Source: Certhia americana (lineage: Eukaryota > Chordata > Aves > Passeriformes > Certhiidae). From it: a stretch of DNA of 64,000 bases. The stretch spans positions 30,788,256 to 30,852,255 of the forward strand of contig CM031864.1 of assembly GCA_018697195.1 (NCBI GenBank), given 5' to 3'. Below, piece after piece: positions 27,842 through 40,700 of the stretch (position 1 is its first letter; each line of letters starts with the position of its first letter). The notes under the pieces were generated by a model. The model saw only the letters and a list, made by a program, of their open reading frames with translations, had not been told where the DNA came from and did not search any database. Position numbers and translations under genes: made by a program.

Positions 27842-30800
27842 TTTTTTCCTCTTGAAGCAGGGCTGTGTCTGTGTTGATGTTTGTGTGAGGGCAGTGAGGA
27901 CTTCATTAAACTGCAGAGTAAGCTGAGAATTTGCAGCCTAATTCAAATCAATTAGAAATGTTTTCTTATGGGACTCAGCGCCTGACATCAGTCAGCTTTA
28001 GCGCTAAATGATCCAAATCATGAAATAATGAAGACTTTTTGGCTGTGTTGTTTGAGCTGAGAGAATTTAGCATCCAATGGTAATTAGACTATAATTATTT
28101 TAGATTGAAGAGCATGTGCCTTTTATGGTCTATAAAACTTACCTCCTTTTCAGAGAGCATGAAAAAAAATCCATAATGTGCTTCTCTTCAAGGTGACCTT
28201 GTGTCTTAGTGTTCTGAAAGGCTCTGGGATTTTGTTTATGCCTGCAGAAAATATCAGAGGTCACTGATATCAGAGGTTCTCATCTTCACTTCCCTTTTAG
28301 GAGAAGGTAGTGTCAGTTTTGTAAGAGTGCAGTGTAGGGTTCCAGTGGCTTTACCAACAATGCCCTTCTCTGCAAAAAGAAGACAAGAGGTGATCTTTGT
28401 CCACACACAAACTGGCCAGAGCTGTCTTTGCATTTCTGTAGTTCCTAACTTGAAAAACACTTCTTGCACCAAACTCTTGTGCAGGAGATGTGGGAGGTGA
28501 ATGGGAGAAGGGAGTGAGTGCAAGAGAAACGAAGGGACTCAGGATTCACCTGTAAAGGCTCTGTGCAGCTGCCAGGTGAATTTGATTTTAAACCACAGTT
28601 TTGTCTTCTTAGACCAAACTGTATTTTCCCCCTTGTGAATTAAGTTCTCCCCACCTGCATTTCCAAAGTGCAATTTCAGGGCAGATTGAAATGTATTTTG
28701 AGGTCTTCTGTTTTCATTAGGGAAAGTAAATTTCTTTTAAATTTAAATTTTCCAGGCTTATAACACTTGGTTTGGGGCAGATTTTATTTTTCTTTTTTGA
28801 GTAATGGCTATTAGTTCTGTAATGCATTTATTTAAATATACATGCATTTAGCCTTGTCTATTGTCGTGTACTTTTTCCTGGGAATTACTAGTAATTATAT
28901 TTCGGTAATGTATTGGTATAAACCCCTCATTATTTCAAGCTGTTTCAGTATAATGTATTATTAGACATTTAAAACAACCCTAAACTGCTAGATAATCTAG
29001 TTTTTGTAACCTTGGGAATATCCTCAAAGGAGCACCGAATGTTATTTCAGCAAAAAGAATGAATTGAGACAATAATTAAAATATACATTTAGTTTGAGTA
29101 ATGTGAATGCAAAGAATGGATCACAGAAAATCAAATTGCTGAATACAATGTTAAAATAGTGCTTGGGCAGACATAGAACACTTTTAATGAACTTTCTATT
29201 TCAGTATTTCATTTCAATACTTTTGAGGCTTTTGGAGGCCAGAAGGGAACTAGCTGAATCGGGTTTTTTTTGTTTTATATTGTATTTTTTAAATTTTGTT
29301 GCATGGACAATTTTGTAATAAGCTGTCCTCCATGCTGTATATCTTTGAGTGTCCTGAAAACAAAATGTTTGTCTAAAACGTTCTCTATTGCTTTAGAACA
29401 CATTAAAGGATGATCTCTTATAACAGAATTAACTGTGTGTGAATTGAGCTCATTGACAGCTAATAAGATGGTTTATACTAGTAAGACTTAGTTGTATGAA
29501 TTCAGTTTTCAGAATCCAGCTTCTTTGTGAAAAATGATAGACTTGGGAGTTTGATCATTTCACTATTCTAGATTCCTCGCTGAAATTTGATTTTCTACAT
29601 ATCTTTGCAAGTTAGCTATCTTGTTTTCACTTGGATTTTTGTTGTGACCACGCTTTCCACAGCATTTTTGTTGCCGCTTTCCCATGGAAACACTCTCAAA
29701 ATGTCAGTGTTAGAAAGCAGTTGTAATAGATTTTCCCAGCAGCAGTTCCTCCTTGGTTGCAGTATCTGTAAAAGCAAACGACATTAAGGAGTAATGGAGT
29801 ATATCTTTCAAAGCACAAGTAACGAGTAATAGGGGTGTTTTGACATAGTGTTTAAAGAAAAAAAAACTCATGGAATTTGGTTTCCTGCCCAGAACTTTGA
29901 CTGACTGTCTGGGAATTCAGTGCTGTATGTCAGTGTAGTGTAGAATTGGTGTATGTACACTGCAGTGATTCTTTACAATTGTTATAGCATCCTGCAAGTT
30001 TAGGGCCAGGGAATTGATATTTTCCAATATTTTGAGTCAGCATTGATAAATACTGTTTTCCTCCATTGTTGAGGAACTACTGCACAGTAAATATTTCCCT
30101 TTCTTCCAGAGAGGCAGCAGTGTTCATCTTCCTTTTCTGTATACTGTAAAAATTCATCATTTTTGCAGGCATGTTTCAACTTTCAGATTTCAATGCACCT
30201 TTTTTGTTGTCTGTCTTCTGTGTTTGCAATCATTAGCTCTTGCACTATCATTGTTTGTGTGTCCTCAAGCTCCTGGAGACTTTCAAAGCCATCCTACCTC
30301 TTGTGGATTCTTTGAAACAGCTGAGGTTAAACATGTGTAGCCAGTGCTGCTGAAGCAAAACTTTACACCTTGTTTATTGAATCTTTAAAAATCTTATTTT
30401 CTTAATATCACTTCACCAACAACAGCTTTCCAAGCTGCATGTTACAAATTTTTAGAGCATGATGAAGATAATTCTTACAGTTATTGTGATCATTGGTTAG
30501 AGGTTTTTTCCTTAGAAAAGAGCTCCTTTCTAATTGTGCTCTTGGAGAAGTCAACTGACAGTATCTTAACCAAGATGATTAAGTTAATGCAGGTGTTTGT
30601 CATCTTAACACAACTTTCAGTCTGCACAATGGTGTATTCAATCTGTACTTCCCTCCCTAAGCAAACAGTGTGGAATAAAAAAGGGTGTTAGGTATGAATC
30701 AGAGTAGTAGTTGATTGCAGGAATCCAGACATGGGAGAGCTGGAATTCTTGAAAGATGATGTTATTTTATACAGGAGAAATGACATATTTTTAAATGTCA

Positions 30801-31327
30801 CTTCAAGAAAAGACAAGGTTTGGCATTAGTCTGGATTGGAAGAGATACGGAGAAAAGTAGAAAAACAATTAAAAATACTTTTGAATTATTAGTGAGATTT
30901 TATTTTGAGTTAGCCAAAGAATATGACTGTAAGATTCTTAAATCTGGCAGCTAGTGAAGACCTCATCCCCCATGTAAAAGCAGGGGAAATGCCTCCTCCC
31001 AGGTGCTGATACTCTTGAGAAATACTCTCCTTGCCCAGTTTTTCGTGCTTGTCGCTCACAGCAATGATGTTGGAGTCTCTGGTTGGCTGAGAGTTTGTTG
31101 CTGCTTTGCTCAGAACAAATCTGGCAGCCAGAAGCATCACAGATGTTGTCTCCTGACTTCAGCACCCTGTGCCCCTCACAGTGCTCAGTGGCAGTCCGGC
31201 TTTGTTCTGAGCTCTTGGCTGTGACAGTGCATGATCTGCCTCAGCACAAACCTCTGCCTGTTGCCTCTGACAGAGAAACTGATCCCACATGGCTGAGGAT
31301 GTGCTGTTGAGGCCTTGGAGAGGCTGC
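27842..31327. other. Intronic stretch, AT-rich, no gene
   Basis: The left part (27900-28140) is dense in homeodomain-type TAATTA motifs and contains a 12-base palindrome with a central GCGC, noted as a finding. The remainder is AT-rich intron with no recognisable repeat or gene. Confidence 0.55.
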
Positions 31328-31700
31328 CTAGAACAGATGCTAGACAGAGTTAGAAAATAAAGTGTGTATTTATTGAAAGGCCTTCAATAGATACACCTTG
31401 GGCAGTGCAGGAGCCTTGCAGAGGCTACGCCCAAGATGGACAATGGTCACAAGTTTTTCAGACTGATATAAGTTTGGTCTGTTTGCATATCAGAGGTTAA
31501 TTGTCCAATTACGGCTTCAGGTAATGAAGTAATTTACTCCAAGTTTTGTGTGTGTATGTGTCCCCAAATTCACTGTTGTTTACGTTTTTCGGGGCCTGAG
31601 ACAATAAGATGTCTTTGAGTTTCACACCTAGAGAGAAATTGTTTTGTCTGAATAAAATGGGAAAACAGTAGCTGACAGGCTGTGGAATTTTGAAGTTATA
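31328..31700 (-). mobile_element. Endogenous retrovirus LTR fragment, minus orientation
   Basis: The left part aligns with the sequence at 63734-64000. Shared features are the GAACAGA..TAG.CAGAG segment, TTTATT, AAAGGCCT, the ACACCT-GGGCAGTGC segment, ATGGTCACAA, the GCATAT block and CAATTA/CAATTGTC. Read on the minus strand, AATAAA (31374-31369) lies near the 3' end, as expected for an LTR with its U5 side to the left. The family resembles passerine ERV LTRs that I remember, but I cannot name it with certainty. There is no retroviral coding sequence beside it, so it is probably a solo or decayed LTR. The right boundary is uncertain. Confidence 0.75.
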
Positions 31701-32567
31701 CACTAAAGCAGTGCTGATCTGAAAAACATAAAAGGTAAAACTTAAGGCATCACTGAGTTGGTGCTTGCCTGTGTTTGCCTCTTTCTGCTCCAGCTGGCTG
31801 CAAAGGTGGCTTTGGATGATCTGTCCTGGACATGGCACAGCCAACTCTGTGCTACACAGGAGAACTGCCAGCAGTGCCAAGGATGGCCAGTCTCTAAGGC
31901 TTTGGTGTTAGGGGTGTTCTCCTTCACTGTGATTCAGCCAGGGCACAACGGTGAGCTTGGATGAAGCTGACAAAAGTGATCTGCTAAAAAAATAACTCAA
32001 GGTCTGCCACCACACGAAAGACAGCACTTGAACAGTCCATGGTTATTTCAGTTTGAGGATGTTTCTGTCCTTCCAGAGGCGTTACTGTGTGCTTCCCCAA
32101 AGTGTGCTACCTCCTGCTGGGGTACCTGCCTGAGTTCAGCTATTTAAAGGGAGCACGTGGCCAAGGCAGTAGAGTTTGTCCCTCTGTCCACACTGTTTCA
32201 GGTGTGTGTTTTTAAGGTGTGCTGTAGGCTTGACATACTTTCCCTTGGAGTGATGCTGGAACAGGCCCTGTTCTGTTTTCTGTCTTATGCTGCAAGGGAA
32301 CAGCTGAGCAGCACAGTCAGAATGATTTGCAGCGTGTCCAGTGTCCTTCATGGAACAGTCCTTCTGCCTGTGACAAACTAACATAGTGTTATCAGCAAAG
32401 AGCAACACTCGGACATTTGCATTTGATCTGCAGATTGAAAACCAGCATGGTTTGGCAGCTCTCCTACACACACCTCCTTCTGCACACACTCCTGGTGGTA
32501 GGGGTCAGGAGAAGACCAGCACTGCCTGCCGCCTTGCAGTCGCTTTTTTTGATGGCAGTAACTTTGC
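31701..32567. other. Stretch between an LTR fragment and a CR1 fragment
   Basis: This may include the remaining U3 part of the LTR to its left, but I cannot place a boundary. Overlapping short open frames occur on both strands and match no protein I recognise. Confidence 0.45.
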
Positions 32568-32825
32568 TGGGGCCAGTCCAGAGAAGGGCAACAAAGCTGG
32601 TGAAGGAGCACAGGTCATGTGAGAAAAGGCTGAGGGATCTGGGGTGGCTCAACTTGCACAAAAAGAGGCTCAGATATGACCTTATTGCTCTCTACAGCCA
32701 TGTGAAAGGAGGCTGTAGCCAGATGGGGTCACTCTCTTCTCCCAGACAATCAGCAAGACAGGAGGAAATGGCCTCAAGTGGAACCAGAGGACCTTGACAC
32801 TGGATCTTTGGAAAAATTTCTATTT
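32568..32825 (+). mobile_element. CR1 LINE fragment with remnant of reverse-transcriptase ORF2
   Basis: The DNA follows CR1 from the GTCCAGAGAAGGGC segment to GGAAAAATTTCT and then stops short of the CR1 3' end. One reading frame (about 32570-32797) still encodes the family's ORF2 C-terminal pattern: VQRRATKLV, then EKRLRDLGW, then [12 protein letters not shown] and VKGGCSQMG. It continues to a stop a few codons later. The copy is truncated at both ends and cannot encode an active protein. It has the same orientation as DNM3 and the CR1 at 27.4 kb. Confidence 0.88.
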
Positions 32826-34508
32826 TCTTGGATGTTCTACTAAGCATTTTTTCCACATTCTCTTGCCCCTGATGGTCAGGTTCCTTTTTTATTGAGTTGA
32901 GTCAATCCCCACTCACATTCCAGTACTTACTGGGGTAAGTGATGGACATTCAGAGGTGGCTTCTGGCTGAGGAGGGTCTGAGAACAGAGAAAACTTCAGG
33001 TCAGTGTGAGGAGCAGCTTTGGCTCTGAGCTTCAGGAGTGCTTCAGTCTGGGACAGCTTCATGGGAACATTCCTGATGAATATTTCTAAGGAGATTTCAA
33101 TCTAATATTGATTTCCAAGGACAGAGGGCTGCAGGTTTTCCTGCACATCGCTGTAATTATTTTAGGATATCTTTTGTAAAATTCTGAGACACATCTGAAA
33201 ACCTTCCCTTGAAGAATTGATGGCAAAATGTGACTTAGCGTTTGAAGGTAATGTTTTTGACATGAAGTATAAACAGTGCTTGGTGGTTACAGCGTATTCA
33301 GTTTTCTTTGTTTACTAGATATAGGAACATCCCCAGGGCTACTTACTTTATTAAAAAAACAACCAAATATGTTGTTATGATAGGGTATTCAGGTGATTTT
33401 ATCACTCATAATTCAACAGTTTTTCTTTGATGAAATTGATAATCTAGAGTATGTTTATACATCTGATGTAGAGAAAGGAAGGAGATAACTTCAGACAGTT
33501 GTCTCAGAAGTTAAATGTTTTCCATGACCCAAGTTATCTTGGCTTGATTTTAAAAAAAAAAAAGCAAAAAAAGAAAAAAAAGGAGAAAGCTGAAATGTAC
33601 CTTTCAAAAAGTGCTGCTATAAAAAAAACAACTAAAGAGGAGGGGTGCTGGGGGAGAAGTCTTGACACCAGAAGCTCTGTCACAGCAGAGTTTCTCTCGG
33701 ATGTCTGGAAAAAGTCTTAGACTTCTGGGATGCTTTCCAAAATATTTTCAATGACCATTGCCACAGGCGTGAACTTCTTAATGCATTTTGCAGTAATCTC
33801 CAGCACAGTGAAATTGATTGCTGTCTGAAAGCTTTTAATGATAACAAGCAAGTAGGGCAGCATAACTGCCATGAGCTAATTTGCGTGTGTGCATTATGTT
33901 GCTTGTTTAGGAGTCCTGCAGAGACAGATGCATCACCTCAGGAAAATCCTGCTTAATGTTTTTTACAGAATTATGTAATTGCATATTTATTATTTTACAT
34001 CTTGCAGGAAAGATCTTTTTTCTGCATACACAAAGAATGAAGGGTTCTCTGGAGATACTTTCATTTGGTACCCAGGGAAAAGTCTCTGGGGGCTTCCTGA
34101 GTTTGAGCTTTTCTAGGGTTCACTCTGTAGAAGCTGAACTAGATAAAAAAGCCCAGAGGAGTTTTAGGAAACGCCTTTCCAGCCGACAAAAAGGTACTGT
34201 ATCAAAAGTGTATCTTCTTCATGTGCCTACCAAGGAATTTCATGGGGCTTAAAAATGAAAGATTATCTTTCTATCTTCAAAGTAAGGGCATTGAGGAAGC
34301 TGAAAATACAGTGCAACTTACTTAGGGTTCTTTTCCATATTATCTTCATTCCTAATGCAAAAGATTGTTAGAACTAGAGAGGTTCATCCACCCAGACCAT
34401 CACCTTTCCAGGACTGAAATCTGAGCTGCACTTGAATTCAAATAGAAGTGTCAAGAATTATGTTTTTTCTGTAAATAAAAAAAATCCCATCACCAAAACC
34501 CATGTGTA

Positions 34509-34531
34509 TACATATATATATATATATATAA
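34509..34531. repeat. (TA)n microsatellite
   Basis: TA/AT dinucleotides are repeated, flanked on the left by GTATAC and followed downstream by ACACACAC and GTGTGTG segments. It is probably variable in length. Confidence 0.9.
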
Positions 34532-35297
34532 ATCCCACAATATTTTTATACACACACCATATGTGTGTGATAATCAAAATTGTTAATGCAAATTGCCAAC
34601 AGGGATCTCGCAGCCCCTGGTGTGTCACTGTCCCTCTGTGTCAGCACAGACCTGCAGCTCCAAAGCCCTTCATCCTGCACTACTGCTCCCACAAACCACT
34701 GTGGTTGTTGGATGGTCTGCGGAGGTGAGGAGTGAAAAACAAAAATGTGAGCACCAGCAGAGAAAAAACAAACTGTCCTAAGCAGGCTTTGCAGCAGGGA
34801 TGAAAAGGTCAAAGGATACATTTATCCCCCTCTACCTTTGGAGCAGCCACTTGGCACATCCAGCAGAATTTTTCCAGACTGTCACTGGTTCATCAGTCGG
34901 GGCTTTCTCTCAGTTTTAAATGCCAACATCACTTCAGTTCAGAGGAATTGCTGGCTTCTTTCCCAGACAAGATTTCCCAAATTCAAAATGACCTTTTAGG
35001 ATCCTAACTAATAGGAGCTAAACAGAGATTTCCTCTTCACCAGGCTCTTTTTCAGATTGATCCTTTTACTGACAGCACAGACCAGTGAAAGACCAGCCCT
35101 TCACTTGTGATAATAAACACCTCTTTTGGAGAGGGGCAAACTTAACATTGAATTTGTTATATATTCCAGAAACTATTGATGCACTGAATTTGTAAAGGCA
35201 GAGGGGAGTACCAGCGGAATTACTAGATTTTTTTTTTTTTTTAACTCTTTTTTATTTAATACAGTCATTTAGATTCTGCAGTGGGATGCCTAGACAG

Positions 35298-35310
35298 CCC
35301 CCCCCCCCCC
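35298..35310. repeat. 13-base poly(C) run
   Basis: An uninterrupted run of 13 C bases. Such runs are prone to sequencing and replication slippage. Confidence 0.95.
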
Positions 35311-37379
35311 TTCATTACTGAGGGAAATGGGGGAAAGATGTACAGGCAGCAAGCCCATGGAATTAGCCAGGTGCAGCAGGTTGCTCAGCTCCCACTTCAA
35401 GGCCAGCCTGGCTCCTCAAGGATTCTGTGCCCATCCTGCCTTCCAGGCAAGGAGGAGGAGGAGGAATCTGGGGCTGCCTAGCTCTGAGCTAGGTTTTGTG
35501 AGGTTCTGCACTGGGGTGTGCTGTAGGAATTCAAACTGCAGCTTCAGTTCCCTGGAAACCTGTGATTTCAAAATAGTGATGTAGAGACAGCCTGCCCTGT
35601 TGTCCTTCTGGGAAGTCTTGAAATGTGGCAGGATAGAAAACTGCTTTCAAGGAAGAGCCAGTGACCATTTTTGTTGAAGCATTTCAAATGCAGAGTTGCA
35701 AACTCTTGTTTTTCCATTCCTGAAGAAATTTGGGCAAAAAGAAAAGCGCAGAAACAAGTTTAATGCTGGTTCTTATGAGAAATGAGTGACACTCTGTAAA
35801 ATGAATGCTAAGGCCAGACTAAGGACTGATTTACCATTAGCATCAGGTTTAGTCCCATAGCTGAATTCTGAAAGAACAGCAGAGATATAACAAGGCTCCT
35901 AGATTTTTTAATAATATGTTGTGGAAAAAGATACCAAAAGATTGGGAAAAATTGCAAGTGCCAGAAGTATTCATAATTGCCTGAAAAAGATAATACAAAT
36001 GCAAAATATAGAAAGATAATAACTGAAACCTGAAAAATAGCTTGGTTCTATTTTGTGGGATCTTTCAGCTACGGTTTCAGGTTTGGCATTTTCAGCTTTG
36101 CTTTGTATAAGAAACTCAATGTTTTGACCATGATAAAAGATAAAGATTTGTAAGACTGAAGGGATGTAAGATTTTGGTATTTGTGCTCTGTGCCACATGC
36201 TCTGTTCTTCTAATGGCCCAACTCATCAGCCTCAATCCATTGTCACATTTTTGTCATGAGCTGTTCAGTTTGGAGTTGACTACAGAAGACTGGAGGGGAG
36301 AGGTGCATAGATGGAAGAAGCATGTTCTCATCTGCAACTTATTAAGTATTCTTTTGCAGTGCTTTTCATAAAAATGTTAGAATATTTAGGTACACATTGT
36401 TTTTCTGGTGAAGCAGCTCCTTCATTTTATGGACACGTTAGAATTATGTTTTCTACATCTGTACCCAAGAGCATGCTCAGGCCTGAATCCCATACTGCTA
36501 AGTAGTCTGTAATAAAATAACTTGCTTTATTTATCTTCAGAATTTTGCAGTAGTGTCTGAGAATCTCATGCTTCATTTTTCAAGGTATGCTTTAAAGCCA
36601 AGTGTGGTGAAGCAGAGACCATTGTGAAGATGTGGTGTGGCTTTGTCAACTGAGAGAGAAATATAAACTGAAACAGAAACACAGGAAAATTCTCTTGGGG
36701 ATATTTAAAATCAGAATATGGTAAACTCTTGGATATTGATTTGAATACTATAAAGGTTTCTGTGAGGCATCTCAATAGTCTTCACTTTCATCAAATGCCA
36801 CAGAGCAGGCTGTTTGCACTGGCAGCCAGAGCTCTGAGGTGTAAACAAGGCTGAGCCTTTCCTTTTTGGGAGTAAACAGGCACAGACCACCAGCAGTTCC
36901 TTACACTTCTATTCTTTTTCTTCTTCTTTCTTTAATACAGAGCACTCTGGCTCAGCAGGTTCACAAGCCACTGCTTCTTGTGTCTCTGTAGAATGTGGAT
37001 ACAGCTCTGGCCATATAAAATAGAATATACTTTATACATTTAATAGTATAGAATATCTTTCTTTTGGGATTATTTTCTGCCTCTTCTGCTTAACTGCTTT
37101 GCCAGGTAGTTGCTTGGCTTGGGTGTTCCATCTACACATTTCAGAGCCCTGATTGCAGGATATTTAATGATGCCCTGCCATCGCTGGCTGCTGGCAGAAG
37201 CAAGGTTGAGCACGATGCCTGTGAGTCAGGTAAGTATTATCCTGAGTGGGAGTGCAGACACAAATGCAGAGAGCAGGACAGCATTGGTCTGGAAACCTAG
37301 TCCAGAGGCAGAAATGCTAAGTTTTTTATCTGCTGTTCCCCAGCTGTATTTCAAAGCTGTTCTTGTCACTGTTACTTAT

Positions 37380-37740
37380 GAATAGAAACACACAGACTCT
37401 AAGTTCATCAGAAGGCTGAAAAGAGGAATCTTTATTAACAAAATGGAGCACCTTATACAAGATAGTTCGCTGAGTAAAAAGTGACTGGTGAATGGGAACA
37501 GCACCTTCCCTATTACCATTGGCTAAGTAAGAGAAACAATATATTATATTTATGAAAAACAAGGATGAAAAAACACTACCTGTTGTTTTGAGAAGGAATA
37601 TTGTTTGGAGAGTATGTTTACAAAATTTCTCTTGGGAAAGTGAGAAGCTTTCCCTTGGAAAGAAAGGATCCTGCCAGGCCTTCAGCTATGAAGTTTCAGA
37701 GACACAGAATTGTCAGCCGCACATGTTCTTCCTCAGTTTA
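37380..37740 (-). mobile_element. Probable endogenous retrovirus LTR fragment, minus orientation
   Basis: Read on the minus strand, this stretch contains TATAAG (37457-37452) and about 16 bases later AATAAA (37436-37431). A T/C-rich stretch containing CAGCCTTCTGA follows. That spacing of a TATA-like box and poly(A) signal is typical of avian retroviral LTRs. It is not related by eye to the 31.3 kb and 63.7 kb LTRs. Both boundaries are uncertain and I did not confirm a target-site duplication. No gag, pol or env sequence is adjacent. Confidence 0.55.
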
Positions 37741-40700
37741 TGATTTTAAAGCAGTTCACCCTTTTGCCTCATCAATGCCTCATACTTGTTAATGCCTTAT
37801 AGTAATGGCAGAGGCATTTTGTGGATATCTGCATTTGCTCTCGGTGCACTGTAAATACTCCTGAGATTTGTACTCTCAGCTGATGCAGAGAATGAATCCT
37901 GCTCTAAACCAGCCTTTGTTCCAACCTTTCCAGTGCGGCCTGTGCTTCTAGCTGGGAGCTTGATTTCTTTGAACTTGAGGTCCCCACACAGACAAGTTTT
38001 AGTTGGTGTTATGACCCTCCATTTCAGAGCTTGGTGTTCTATACGGCATTGGTAATTGGTGAGCAAACCAGCTCAGTTCTCCTGATGTAGCTGAAAGTGC
38101 ATTTGGGCCAATTTTAGGACCTGAGCATCATGTGCTTGCATTGTGCTGCATGAACTTTAATTCTGTTCTCTTTTGGAGAAGAGCCTGTGCTGCTGCTGCA
38201 CCTTAGCCAGCCTGAAGTGACAAAAGAACCACCTTTCATAACGGGAAGAAGCTGAAGTCATTTATCAATCTCTTTTCTTTGAGGCAAAGGAATTCTGTTC
38301 CTCTTATCATCTGGCTTGCTGATGTTGTGTCCAAGGTTTCTTTTGCTGTTTTGACTGAGCCTGAAAGTTCCAAAAGCACAGAATGCTTTTTGAAGCACTT
38401 TGTGCCCCTGGCTCAAAATGCAATGGAGTTCATTAGCCTGGAAGTGCTGGCTGAGACCCTGCTGGGGGAAGGGGAGCTGCCGTTGTATTTTTTGTATCCC
38501 TTGTGCCATTTTGGACTTGAGCAGTATTTATTTTTAGTACATTTAAACAGTGCAGAAGGAAGGGGCAGTTGTAATATGGCATATTTACATCATGCTGTCA
38601 GTTCCTGGCAGCTCCCTTGCCTGTCGGAGAACAGAATTGGTCCATTAAGGATGTGAGTGCTACTTATGCCCAGGAGTGGTGAAACATCGTCTCCAGGGTG
38701 GGAAGGCCTCCCCAGGCCAGCAGGTTTGTTTGTTTTTCTAAGGTGGAGCATGGGGAATTTCTTTCATGTCACAGGGACAGGAATGGGCCATTCCACCTCC
38801 CACTTTTTCCTTCTTCTCCTCTACTCTGGAAAAAGAGAGGCGAAGTCTCTACGTGAGATCAGCATGTGCTGGTTTTTCCCCTCATGTCACGCTTAAGTTC
38901 TCTGCCCCTTTATAAAAATAAAAATCTATAAATAAAAAAGAACAAATGCTGAGGGGGACAAACTGGACCCACAGTTATGTGCATGTAGTCACTCGTCAAA
39001 GTGTGCCTAGCCCCATTCCTCCCAGGCTTCATGCATTCCCTGTTTCTTATGCTGTCAGCTTCTCAGGATGGGAAACATGCACAAATAGTCCTGGGTAGAG
39101 CTTTTTTTTGCCCTACCATAACATAGTATTGATTGAGCTTAGGCTGAAATGTTGGGCTCATCTGCTGTTGAATTAGCTTCTTCTCCATTTCTGTATATTT
39201 CCCCCCACTTTGGAGGGGAAAACAATTGCAATGAGTTTTGCTGCTACACTTTAATGTTCCAGTGATACCTTTCTCTGGAATTAAGCAGTATTTAGCTCAG
39301 ATCTCTTCTGTGTGACTTGGTTTGCCTCAAGCACAGGCACCCTGTGATTTCCCTTTCTTGGACACTGCCCTGTCTCAGCATGTGGGTAGGAGGCCATGTA
39401 AATAAATACCAACCACTTCTTAGCCTGCAGTAGGCATTTCCTTTTTCCTGGTGGCTGCAGAAGAAACACTTTCTCACAGTTTGGCATCAAACATTTATAT
39501 AACTTTCCTGCTTGCGGAATTTTTGTTTAGACAATCAGATTCTTGGTATAGTTTTTTTCATCAGTTTCTATTTTTATTCATCTGTGGTTGCTTGGTTTGT
39601 CAGTAAATAATGTCTGTCAGAAGAAACACTTCATCAGAGACTTCTTAAATTTTCAGTAATTGAATATTCAATCACGATATACCTATTCTGTAATTCTGAA
39701 AGATAAGTTTTAAGGAAAAAAATAAACTTACCTTGGAGTTTTTTTCTTAGCTATGATGGAATAAATCTGACTAAAAGGTATTTTTAATATATAACCTGCC
39801 TTAAGTTTTTGAAATAGAATAGAAAGTATCTTACATTGCCTTGTCCAGCTTCCGGGTGAGAAAGAAAATATTTGCTTTCGATACAAAGTTGAATACATTT
39901 AAGTTTGTAAGAATATTTAATAGACTATTTTTCAAGTGCGTGTCCCTTTGTCATGGCAACAGAGCTAATACATTGTTATCCTTCTATTAATATACTAGTT
40001 AGGACATAATTTTATAATAGCAAAACAGATCATACCAATCCAAATCAGCATTAGAGGATAGGTAATTCTAATTTGCATGCATAAATATTTATAAGATCTT
40101 TATTTAGTGTTGTTTACTATTATTTTTTAATTGATAAATTATGAATTTGTGTGGCTCAGGTTTTTCTCACTGAGTGGTAATTCTCACTGAGTGGGTGGTA
40201 GTGTGCAGTCCCAGCTGGGAGAGCCCCAAGGCTTCTGCCCATACAGATTCCCTGGCAGCAGAATATAGATCTGAACTGTGATAACAGCTACAGAGTGGCA
40301 CAGAACAGACTCCTTCATGGGAGCAGGTGTTAGATGAGAGAGGGAAGAATATACAAACGTGTCTTCTTTTGTGGGGAATAATTTCTAGGGTGGTTAAGAT
40401 AGAGGCAGTTTCAAAATCCATTAGATGCTTTTTATGTAATACACAGAATTTGATAACCTTTGTATTCAACTACCAGAGAAAGTGTGCTTTTCCAAAAGGG
40501 CTTTTGAAATCTGCTTTTTCCTCTCCTGAGGCCTGCTAGGAGGCTGTCTAGGAAAGTGAGCCTTTGTTGGCCATGTCACAGTATTTTTATAGTTTCACTC
40601 TTAGGGCCTTTCTCATCCAGCTTAGTTTTGCAATCTGCTGAAGCTCAGCCAAGATGAATTGCATCTGCCCTCACAGAACACACGTTCAGCCCAGCCAGGA

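Larger units (their letters stand above)
32826..37379. other. Intronic stretch with simple repeats, no gene
   Basis: It contains an A-rich tract (33549-33588), a TA dinucleotide tract (34509-34531), a 13-base C run (35298-35310) and an exon-like segment at 37145-37229. I recognise no conserved protein or RNA gene. Confidence 0.55.
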
